A stretch of DNA of 64,000 nucleotides, taken from NCBI RefSeq assembly GCF_019320115.1, contig NC_089593.1, forward strand, positions 36,775,835-36,839,834, read 5' to 3'. The position numbers and the translations under genes are program-made. The notes beneath the pieces are model-generated. The model searched no databases, was not told the origin of the DNA, and was given only the letters and a program-made list of their open reading frames with translations. This DNA is from Miscanthus floridulus. Its lineage: Eukaryota > Streptophyta > Magnoliopsida > Poales > Poaceae. Shown one piece after another: positions 35,767 through 46,555 of the stretch. Every line of letters starts with the position of its first letter. The stretch's first letter is position 1.

Positions 35767-38700
35767 TGTCGCAGAACCGACCAATTTATAAGAGCATAAG
35801 TACAATGGTAGCTCGTAAGCGGTCACACTGACATACTTGAGCCCATATAAAGCCGGTAGTCTGTCGAGTACCACAACGGGTCTCGATAAATGATCCACAA
35901 CAACCAAGATCATACATGATTCAACATACATGTCACATAATATATAAAGTTCATAGATATATTTCCATCATCAGAGTATGAAATAAAGTTATTACAAACC
36001 AAGTTTGATAGATAATAGCGGAAGCAAATTAAGTTTGAAAGTAGCATTTGCCAACATAGTTTAATACAGTGCCAACATAACGATCACAATCCACAAAAGC
36101 ATGTAGAGGGATTAGTAAAGAAGTCTGCCCAAGGCTTACTCCTCATCCACAGCAGGGATAGAAGCAACTCTTGCAATAACATTGATATACTGTGCCATCT
36201 ACAACAAAGGGAATAAAACCCTGAGTACGAGAAGGTACTCAGCTAGACTTACCCGTCATAAACCAGAAATAAATTGACTCCAAGGATTATGCAAGGCTGT
36301 ATAAGTAGTTGTAGCTTGACAACATTTTGCATAAAAAGCGATTAACTTAGTTATACAATTATGATTCCGTTATCAAGTTAATTATAACTATCCATCTCTA
36401 AATTAGCAACTATCCTATGCCAAACATGTGGTATATCATTTTAAGAGCATACAATAATAACCATAGCAGATATTATAATTCCATGTTTATCTGAACCATC
36501 ATATTCCATAATACAATTACTACGAGGTTGGAGCTAGCCAAGTTTCTCACTATCCGAGAGAGACGGCGATTCGAATCGATTTCAACCAGTTGGGAATTTA
36601 TTCCTAACACAAACACGGATCTACCAGCCACGGTAGCCTTAGGTCACCTTTGGTACAACTCAAGTACACATTTCACGGGTTCGCCCAGCGCCGCACAATC
36701 AGGGACACCAAATGCCAGGACATTCAGGCCCAGCCTGTCCTTGGGCTCAGTCTGGCTCCCCGCACATCCTTACTACCATCCAGAGTGCACACTCTTATAG
36801 AGCGGGGCCCGGCCTGAGTTGAGCTACTCGGCTTCACGGTCGGAACGAGTTATTCGGCCAGCTAAGTGATAGGCATGCGTTTAATCTTGTCAAAAGGTCC
36901 AACAACGGTACGGTCCTTAATCGGCACAGGCGGAATCACATGAGTCAACCTACCATAGACTCCGCCCGGCCTCGATTTACATTATCCCATAGTTCTTTTC
37001 CATGATAGCAAATATAGTCAACCATGCTTCGGTATCCACCTATATCTCGCAGGTGACAGGAAATCACCCGACTTCTACCAGTCTAAGCATGGCTAAGCAT
37101 ATATTTGATCATGGACCTACATAGAGTTAAAGGTATATTTCTGGACAAGGAAATTATATACATCGAGTGGTTCCAATCAACTCTTATAACCTAATGCATC
37201 AATCATAAAGGACTCGAGTAATATTTTATAAAATACTGGGAGACTTAGAATGCTCCGAGGCTTGTCTTTCAGAAATGAAGTGAAGCGGTGGTCAGGACAC
37301 TCCAGAAGCTCTTCTAGAGTCTACTCCTCGCCTTCATTGAACTCCAGCAACGTTATCTCCTCTATCGATCCTAGATACATGAATATGACATAAGAGATTG
37401 CGAATGCATATATGCTGACAAGTATAGTATGATGACACATGATGAATGCCTTTATGTGAGTATTCTTAATAGCATGGTGTTAAAGTAATAACAAGTGCAT
37501 CACATTTTATTGAGTATGTGCATATCTCTTCTTGATTACTTAATCAAACACTTCAACAATTTATTTACTACACCACAAAACAGCAACTACTTGTTTTACC
37601 CATAACTGGAGTTCTACTTATCCAAATGCTGTGATCTTGGACTTTCTGGAAAGCTTATAAAATTATCTACAACTTTCTTTTAATACTCTTACTGTGATTC
37701 AAGAGTTATATAGGGCAAACAAATCGTTCAATAAAATCTATCCAGAAAGCAAACCTTTCGGACAGCAAACTTGCAACAGCTAGAACTCAAAAACCCTAAG
37801 TCCTATGACTGTGAAAATTTAACACCAGGTAGATTAGTAAGTTATCTACAACTTTGTTATTAACAAGTTTTACAGCAAAGACCATTATCCATATGAAATC
37901 ATCCACACAATCACAACTATACATGCAGCCTTATATTTGAATGATAAAGTGATAATTAGTTATTTGCATACAATCAATGGCTTCTAAGCCATACCATTGA
38001 CATCAACAGTTACTATGCATCATAAGAACCATAGAAAACACCATGGTTAATCATAATCTAATTATTTAAATGCCTTTATTAATTTAATTAAATAGTTAGG
38101 GTAAATAATAAACATACACCAAATGTGCACAATAAATTCTTAGAAAATTATATTAGACTCCTAATGCTCACAATATGCTACTGTGAAAATTTCATACTAT
38201 TTGCACATGTATAACGTCCTATGCAAAAATGATAAGCTAGCAAGGGTTAATTTAATGAAAATAGAAAACCCTATAGAAAAGTGTCAAGCAATAGATTATA
38301 TATTTTTTCTAGCTTCACATTAGTGCCATACTACTGTACAAAAATTTTCATAGCAATATATTACATATTTTTATCCCTACAAATTTCCTTAGAAAATGCT
38401 ATTTATTAATAAATAAATAGAAAGACTATTTTTAAATCAAGTCTACAGCAAACTTATTATTTTTCCTAGCTAGAGCATGTCAATACAAAACCCACAAAAT
38501 TAGAATCACAATTTTAGGAGTTTCCTAGCTCAAGATATCTAATTTACAAAATTGTAAACATACAAAAAGCCTTTATTTAAATGCATTTTAATCCTTAATA
38601 AAAACATCAGAAACTATATCTATCATATTTTTATAAAATACTACACTTCGTAAGGAACACTACAAAATTTGGTTCATAAGATTTGGATCTCTACAACTCT

Positions 38701-41700
38701 ACTTATCATTTTTCAAAGTTTGCATCAAAACTAAAAACAAATGAACTATCTTTAATATCCACAGTCGCTGACAGCTGGGGCCCTCGGGTCAGTCGGACCT
38801 GCTTGTCATTGACAGCGAAACAGAGTAGTGGCACTGGATCGACGCGGATCGGCCACAGCTCGTTGTCGACGAGTCCTCTGGCAAAACCAAGTGCATCTAC
38901 GTGATCTACAGAACAAACCGCGTCTAGTGACCTAGGTGGTGGCAGCGCAGATGTGGCGGAGCGGGCTCATCACCGGCCATGGCGGCGCGGCAGCGCTGCT
39001 CTGCGGTGCGCCAGCCATCACCGGCCACGGTGAAGCCAGGCGAGGAGCGCACGAGATCCGTGGTGACCCAGTGATGCTATTTCTACTTCATAAGCCCGAC
39101 GAAAGGCTCCGGCGAGCTCCGGCCACGGCGCGGTGGCGAGAGCGCGGCGGCGTGGGTCGCTGTGTTCCACGCCGGCAAGACCACTAACGGTGGTAACATC
39201 ATAACATGAGCTAACACCCATCCTAACCAAGCCCTAACGCAAACAACCAGAAGAAACGCGCGCGTGAGCCAAGCAGTGGCGAGTTCGCCATGGAGGCGGC
39301 CATGGCGACCGAGAACTTCGGCGAGGAAGAAAACGACGAATACGCCCTCACCGAAGCTTGTCAGCTACTGCAATCAAGTCGAGGAGGTAGAGGGGGGTGT
39401 GGCGCAGCTATGGGCGAGATGGAGGCGGTGGCAGTGCGGTGCGTGGGTGCTAGGCGGCGACGGAGCTGCACTGTGCCCAGTGGTGTTGCTTTGGTTCCGC
39501 GGTGAGAGCAAAGGAGTGCACTGGAGAGTGAGAGTAATGGAGACGGGGATCCCGATCTTCCGTCAAGTGATAGTAACTATCATTGTGGCGGAGAATGACA
39601 CACCAATCCGGCTTCAGATCGAAAGATCGAACCCTGCAATCTTAGCACCACAGCTCCTCTGGTTATCAACCGAGTCACAGACCAGGTTGACCTCACCAAG
39701 AAGGCTAATCCCTACCTGCGCAACGAAGAACACAAGCAAGAACAAGAAAGATCGCAACCAAATTGCAGATGTATGATTAATCTCACGAGTTGAGGTCTCA
39801 CAAACCGATGAACGGCGAAACTGTTCTTGACAGAATAATCTAAGCAAAACCCAAACCCTAAAGTAGGTGGTGGCTACTGATTATATAGCCTAAGGGACGT
39901 CCAAGGATCCCTCTTCACGTCCTAAAGGTGTCCCAACACGTTACAAGGCCCAACGGCCCAAAAGAAGGTGTCGCAGCACCCTGACAGATTCTAGACGCTG
40001 ACTTGTTTCAATGATTTTCGTTGATTCCTAAGAGCTTTTGATGTGAAACCACTTGGATTGGCTTCCTTATCAAATTATCTTTCCATCCATATGTGGATCA
40101 TCGAAAACGGAGTTCGGATGCGTCCGGAGCGTCCGTTTTATTGTAGACTGGTCCTCATGGCCGAGACAGACTCGAACTCGGATTGGACTGGGCCTCTGGC
40201 TTGGCTTGGACGTCCTTGCTGGCCTCCTAAGGTGGTGGCCAAGGATGAGGACGTCCAAGGCCATCTCTTAGGTGTTCTCCATCTTCTTGGGGCATGCTCT
40301 AACTTGGGCTGGGGTCCCAAGGATGTCTAACAAGCCCATGACGATAGTGTAGCTCCCACCAGAAATAGCGATAGAATATATTAGTAATTTAGAGGCCTTG
40401 CCGACGTGATATTGAGATGGGACCAGATCTATTTGAAAGCTTATCAAACAAGCTTTCCATCAAGTGCTCATTGACCTCGATCGCACTCCAGATGGATGAG
40501 TTATGGCCTTCCCAATGAGGCACTATCGGGCTGCCGACGAACCAAAAGTTCAACTTTGATGAACTTCCATTATGAAACACATTTGAACCTACAATCAAAT
40601 AGTGACATGTACATGTGGAACCAAGTGAATTATAACCAAAGCCACTATGCAAATGTAGGAACGAGCGCACCTTATAATCATTGTTCATATCCGAAGGTGC
40701 CATGTCCTCATCAGAGAGAGCGGGCGGTAGTGAGTGGAAGGAGGCGCGGGGTGGTGCAGATAATGGCTGCCAGCGCGCAGCGTCGATGGCCAGGCATCGA
40801 CCGATGGCGGCCACGCGGCGGCCAAGCTCTGTTGCCGGTCGGCCACGACAACACGCGACGCAGCGTTCATCAGCGCCTGAACCCGAGCCTGACGACACGA
40901 TTTGAAGGCGATCAAACTATTAATCCGTAGCTCCTTAGTGCAAATAATCTAAACATAATTTATAGACCTATGTACCAGCTACAATTCTTCTTAAACGATC
41001 AAGACCTAATTCTCAATGGTTAAGGAGTAAGATCATTTCAAAGCTGGCTGCGTCGACACTGTCAGTTAACTGACTTAGAAAATTTTGCTAAGTGTTGAAA
41101 ACAGTGAAAATCTAATTTTTGTGAGCCCATTTCAAGCATGTTAGGAGCTAAACTAGTCAATGACTCAAAAATAAAAGTTGTTCCTCTCATCAAATACTAC
41201 AACTTTGCTTTAGTGACCACATCCATGCAAGGTCTCTATGACATAGTTCAAACTAGGTCAAACCTACTACATTCAAATGATGGTATACACTTAAACTATG
41301 ACTTAGTGACCCATTTAGCCCTAGCCATGAATACCAAAGTTGTTCATAATGACACTCTAAACATGTTCAAGCTATTTATAAGGTCACACAATCATTTCAT
41401 ACACTGGTTACACATAAAGCTTTCCAGATCAACATACATAGCATCACTTAAGTACTTGATCATGCAAAGTGATCTTCATGAACCATGTTCCATTAGTCAT
41501 CCTAAGTGTAGCTAATATGTTTTAGTGACTCACATCAACAATTTACATGTATTCACTCATGATCATATGCATATATACAAAGAAACATAAAATATCAAGC
41601 ATGTTTCATATGTTCAATCACATGTTTCAAATATAAAAGCTTAAATATGAATGCTTGGTGCTCATGCTCATGCAATGCAAGTCAAATTATGCAAGCTCAA

Positions 41701-41716
41701 TGCCTAGGATGTTACA
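35767..41716 (-). mobile_element. Tekay-like LTR insertion (5950 bp), probably a solo LTR with later insertions
   Basis: On the minus strand it begins TGTAACATCCTAGG (41716) and ends GGTTCTGCGACA (35767), with exact 5-bp duplications TTTGC at 35762-35766 and 41717-41721. It has no gag-pol and no second internal LTR border that I can find. It shares the ACTCAGG...GTACTC and GATTCGAA landmarks with the LTR at 7790-11220 in opposite orientation. About 38.7-39.5 kb is GC-rich, as in the first third of such LTRs. The length exceeds typical LTRs of this group, and 39540-40330 looks like a separate insertion. Confidence 0.7.
39540..40331 (-). mobile_element. Possible nested LTR or fragment inside the Tekay-like LTR
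   Basis: Sequence with a distinct character from its surroundings: GATCGAACCCTGCAATC, ATATAGCCTAAGGGACG, and a right end that reads TGTTAGACATCCTTGGG on the minus strand at 40331, like an LTR start. The matching left end and a target duplication were not found, so the borders are approximate. Confidence 0.35.
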
Positions 41717-42183
41717 TTTGCCGTCGTCGTTGCTCCGGCGAATACTTTACCGCCGATGTTGCCTTGGTCTCCCCACTCTAGCAGACGCTTTCCTGCTAAG
41801 TGTGTGATGGCCCACCTCTACTTGCGGATACTTTGCCACACGTCGTCTCTAGCGGATGCTTTGCCGTCGTTTCATGCTTGGGCGGATACTTGGATGTTGT
41901 CGTCTCTTCTCAGTGGATGCTTTGCAATTGTGGCTTCATCAACTTGGTTGGCAGGCTTTGCGTCGATGTTTTTTTTCCTACAGGTCTAGTCGGTTAGGTC
42001 TGTGGTGGAGGGCCTCACCCTACCGCATTTCTTTCTTCTCTGTTGTCGTTTAGGTTCCTAGCCACTTTCTCTGTGGTTTGTAACCTGCGCTATGGGATCC
42101 CCGTAGTCGCGTTGTGTAAGTCATTCTTTCGGCACTCTTTCGTCTGAATAAAACACATGTGAAGTCGTGTTCTCGAAAAAAAA
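41717..42183 (+). mobile_element. GC-rich, A-tailed element, part 3 (3' end)
   Basis: Resumes with TTTGC and ends with GTCTGAATAAAACACATG (AATAAA-type signal near 42149), then GTTCTCGAAAAAAAAA at 42169-42183. The A-run after TCTCG is like the 3' ends of grass L1 elements. No zf-RVT coding sequence is present, so the element is non-autonomous. Confidence 0.5.
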
Positions 42184-44480
42184 AGATAATCCTTGGTGAG
42201 GCTTAGCAGAAATGTAGGCGATGAGCCGACGGTCGTTTCTCAAAGTCAGGCATACATAAGCCATTGGTGGCCTCTCTGAAGGAATCATGTCATCTTTCCA
42301 CCACCGTCAAAACCGCACCACTGCTCGCCCTCTTGTCATGGGGTAAGGTTGTTGTTACATTTGTCACGCTCTGCAGCAGTACTTTTTAGCGAACGACCAG
42401 TGTTTTCCTCTCACAACATTTCCGCATAAGTAGCAGCATAAGACAAATTTCAGTGAAACGAACAGGGCCATTATCTCACACTCCTATGGTTGCCGTGATT
42501 GACGACATTATCCATGCCCTCGTCATCGTGTCCTTGAGTAGCCCCCCACCTCTTCTCTCTGTTCTTGAGTGACTACACCTCTTACCGATGTGTCATTAAC
42601 GCTGTCATCTATGCAGTAGGGAGAAGACCACGCCGAGGACACCAAGAGTAGAGGAACCGATGGCTCTGGGCATAGCAGCCAACATGCATGAGGACAAATG
42701 TCAAAACAGGCACCATAGTTCTTTGCTTTCTTGTCTAATCTTGGAGATGCTCAATAATGTACCAACAAGGATAATCTAGTGTGGATAGAACATTAAGTGT
42801 GATGAGGAGATGATAGAGCTACGGCAGGGCCCCCTTCTGTGGCATCCAAATCGATGCCAATCTGCTGCAGGTGTCCTTTCATGGTGCCCATGGAAGTGGT
42901 GTTCTAGTGCTCACAACCTGTGTCAGCAACCAACGAAAGATCTAATCAACCCAGACTTATCTAGACTTATCTATAAGAGGGCAACTAAACAATGTCTGCT
43001 TGCATTGGCTAAAGCTAACTTGAGTGAGACTGGATTGTTTTGCTAGACAGCTTTGGTGGGTAGTGAAGTAGTCACACCGTATTTTTTTCACATCTTGTTT
43101 ATATGAACACCAATAAACTTTTTGTGGCACATGATTATTGCTTTGGAGAAAACAATCTCTTGGTTCCTACATTGATTGAGTTGAGATTCACTGCCCCCAA
43201 TGTTTGTTTTATTACTTATTATATTATTAGGTGCTTATGATGATATTAAAGCTTTTTCTTTGTCATAAGTTGGGAGTTCAGCGTTCTTTACTTTCATTGT
43301 GACGATTGAAAAGAATTGGTTGCTAACGTTGGTGTAATGAGTGAAAGTTAAAAAGGTATATATGGAGGTTTATTGTATTAACCCTTAAAATAAATAAAAT
43401 GTGAAGAAAAATTGGATCCCACTAGTCCACTAGTGATGTTGTAATAAATTTTACGAATGGTTTCCACAGCAAAGAACAAAGGGCACATATAAGAAGAAAA
43501 TTTGCATAAGTATTAGCGATCATGTTAGGATACTAAGAATATGGTCAGGTTGAGGGTGACAAAGAAAGTTATAAAATCTTTGTGTTAGTCTAATGGTAGA
43601 TCCACTTACTAGAATTCAATGGTAAACATAATTGAGAAAGTTTGATAGCTGAACATTTATTAATGTTTGTTTGTTTTAGGAATGAAAAAATAACTAGTAA
43701 ATAAATGTTGGATTGATGTTATACATTGTCACTAATAGTTGAAACAAATTATGTGCAAGGTTGATTTAGCTTTTAGAAAGTACTTCTGCTGAGACTACTT
43801 TTGCATAATACATTTTTCGCAGCACATACCGTGCTTTTGCCTTTCAACTTTATATTTGTTCAAATGGGTGAAAATAGAGAGACATTTTATAGTTGTTTCA
43901 AGGGAGATAAAGATAATGGGTAGGTTTCATATTTATTTCAAACCAAACAATTATAAATTTTTCACAACCAATAACTTACAATCCATAGCTCACAATTAAA
44001 CCAAACGGATCTTATATAACCACACCCTCCAATGGAGCAAATTCAAACCTTTGTTTTTTTATGTTAGTGATTAAATGGTCCAGTTTTGGTGGTGAATTTG
44101 TAGAATATGTAGCAATTAGTACTAGAAAATTAAAAGAACATTTGTGAAACCTTTTGTCAGTATCGACTTCCTCTTAAGTCCGTTACCTGACTAAATAGTC
44201 TTCCATTGATTGTGGTTGGTTAGATATAAACTCAAGCGGCCATCCCAGTACTGGAGCCTTGTCCTTTAGGCTTTAGGCTTCAACAATGGGCGTAGGATGC
44301 AGAACTAATGAGTTAGTCTATGACTGCACCCAACTAAGGCTGTGTTCGAGGAAAAAAAAAAAAAGAATTGAGAAGAGGAGCCATGATTTCGAGCTTCTCT
44401 GGCTCTGTACTCAATTGCTATTATTTTCAATAAAAACAATCCAGCAATCCACATAAAAAAAAGCGTAAAAAAACATCATC
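42184..44480. other. Gene-poor AT-rich stretch
   Basis: I see no gene. A MITE-like relic lies at about 42395-42470 (TTAGCGAACGACCAGTG ... GAAACGAACAGGGCC). A 78-codon plus-strand frame at 42810-43046 has no recognisable domain. Sequence from 43080 to 44470 is AT-rich intergenic DNA. Confidence 0.5.
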
Positions 44481-44489
44481 GGCAGCTTA

Positions 44490-44740
44490 CTACGGGTGCT
44501 GCGTGCTGCCGAAGACGGCAGCCTGCGCGTTCTTGTAGGTGCTGCAGCCGACGAGGTAGAGCATGACGACGGCAACGGTGGCGGCGACCAGAGCGATGTA
44601 ATGATGTTGGCCTTCTACTGGTTCCGGAGCGCCTTCCAGGGCTCGCACTCGTAATAGAGTTTATTAAAGGCATGCTAGATGGTGGGTGTAGGAAGCGTGG
44701 CAGGCGGAGGGAGCCCAACAGACGTCCATTCATGCACCTG
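44490..44740 (-). pseudogene. Relic of a small one-helix membrane protein, family not recognised
   Basis: The minus strand reads HEWTSVGLPPPATLPTPTI, a stop, then YYECEPWKALRNQ and a stop. After a frame change it reads ALVAATVAVVMLYLVGC, STYKNAQAAV and FGSTQHP ending in TAG at 44490. The hydrophobic stretch looks like one membrane helix. Two stops and a frameshift show decay. High GC content compared with its flanks suggests a gene-derived or transposed copy. I do not recognise the family. Confidence 0.45.
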
Positions 44741-44933
44741 GATTTGAAACGGCATCGTGTGAGCTTTTCAGGCCTATGCCACGTAGAATGAAATGAAACG
44801 TTGATGAAACACCTACTTTTAATGAAGAGTTTTATTCTATAGTTTTATAGACATTTAATTTTATAACTCATAGAGAGCTGATAATCTTGTTTCCCATAAA
44901 ACTTACTTCTCCTCTCTCTTCTTAAAAACCTTA

Positions 44934-45240
44934 TGTCGGAGGCCAATATTAGGATACCCGAAGAGGATGAGCTAATGACCGTCGAACGTTGATTCATCTG
45001 TGCGATCAAGAGCACGACTACACCGCTTGCCGGGACACTCCTCGTCCGTCCAACGAGACCATGGGCCCTGCCTCGTCCAACCTCCGGGGGCTGGCTCCGC
45101 CTCGCGCCGACCCCTGGGGACAGGCACCGCCTCGCCCGACGTCTAGGGCAGACTCCGCCTCGCCTGACCCCCGGGGGCTGGCTCCGCCTCGCCCGACGTC
45201 TACGCGCTGCTCCTAAATAACTACGCGCGCAGATAAGGCA
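44934..45240 (+). mobile_element. Fragment of a Tat-like LTR
   Basis: Begins TGTCGGAGGCCAATATTAGG and continues with ACCCGAAGAGGATGAGCTAATGACC, matching the start of the LTRs at 55430 and 60990. It then has the same GGCTCCGCCTCGCCCGAC tandem motif. The similarity stops near 45240, so only the LTR's first ~300 bp remains. Confidence 0.7.
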
Positions 45241-45607
45241 GAGCACTCAAGTCAACCATAATACCGATGTCACAGTTGGCTTTGATGCTCCTTTTCTTCT
45301 CACATTGCGGCGTGCTAGGGTGATGCCCCGTTTCCAATGTGGCCTTTGCTTTTTTGGCACCGCTGGCCTAATAGGGTGTGTGGCTTCATGAAATTGTAGA
45401 GAAATTTATTGGTGGGGATCTCTTATTTAGCTACAGTACATTTCACATTTGTTTCGGCTAGTCATACCACTAAGATTTATAAACGACTATTCACCCCTCT
45501 AGTCGACCATCTCGACCTAGGAAGTATCTTATGGACCCGATCGCTCTCATCTAACTACATGCCTTCATGTAACAAGACCTGTCTGTTCGCTTATCTCGTC
45601 CGATTGT

Positions 45608-45815
45608 TGATTCCAATTCCATGTGGATATGCCCTGATGTCCTCCATCTCGCCCCGTCGTTACCACTTGCCAATTCCATGCCAGCATTCCTTGATGCGAC
45701 GCCCTCTGTCCCGCCCCGTCCTTGCCACCTACCAATCCCATGTCGTGACGCCCTCCAACCTACCCTGTCCTTACTAGTTGTCAATCCCATACCGACACAT
45801 CCTGATGCCGGCAAG
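45608..45815. repeat. Degenerate ~60-bp tandem repeats
   Basis: Three to four diverged units each contain CCAATTCCATG or CAATCCCAT, then GCCCTC/GATGC and CGCCCCGTC.TTACCAC-type phrases. The array gives an open frame on both strands but no recognisable protein. Confidence 0.5.
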
Positions 45816-45829
45816 ATGCATTCAAATAA

Positions 45830-46060
45830 GGGCCTGTTTAGTTTCCAAAAATTTTTGCGCAGTACCCATCACATCGAATCTTGCGGTACATGCATGGAGT
45901 ACTAAATATAGACGAAAAAAAACTAATTGCACAGTTGGGTGAGAAATCGCGAGACGAAACTTTCGAACCTAATTAGTTCATAATTAGACACTAATTGCCA
46001 AATACAAACGAAAGTGTTACACTAGCCAAAACCCAAAAAATTTTGCATCTAAACACGCCC
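45830..46060. mobile_element. Tourist-like MITE, copy 2
   Basis: The termini GGGCCTGTTTAG and CTAAACACGCCC are inverted repeats with one mismatch, flanked by TAA on both sides (45827-45829 and 46061-46063), the target duplication typical of PIF/Harbinger MITEs. The interior matches copy 1 at 29223-29468. It ends 290 bp before the LARP6 TATA box. Confidence 0.85.
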
Positions 46061-46353
46061 TAACTCGACCGGAGTGCCGAATGGTATCTTGCATTTGGTG
46101 TCAAGTGATTGAGTTGACATTGTTGAGTAATGGAATTGGAAAATTCTCATACAAAAAGATGCATTCAAATGACAATCATAAACCTTCCACACATCATTGC
46201 TTCCCTGGACCGCGCCTAAACACCAGTACCACGAACACGAATATCGACGCTTATCGGACGGCTACATGCCCACCTCGCGTACACCAGGCGCACCCAGAGA
46301 CCACCGAAAGTCGCCGCCGCGTCTCCGCCGGGCGAAACCCGCGAGGGTCAGCG

Positions 46354-46383
46354 CTATAAATATCCGACCTCGTCGGAACCCTA
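46354..46383 (+). promoter_or_regulatory. LARP6 core promoter: TATA box and telo-box
   Basis: CTATAAATAT at 46354-46363 lies 193 bp before the start codon, and AACCCTA at 46377-46383, about 15-20 bp further on, matches the telo-box common near starts of translation-related plant genes. The transcription start is expected at about 46385-46395, giving a 5' UTR of about 165 bases. Confidence 0.6.
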
Positions 46384-46555
46384 CCCTTTTGAGAACTCCC
46401 CTTCTCCGCCACTACCCAAGCTCTCCCTTGTACCCCTCACCGCCGCCGCTGCTGCTAGGGAGCTTCCATCCGCGCGCCTACAACGAGAGCTAGCAGCAGT
46501 AGCGGCCGCTATCTTCTCGCTCCGGCTCCGGTCGTGTACCCAAGCCCCAGCCCAG

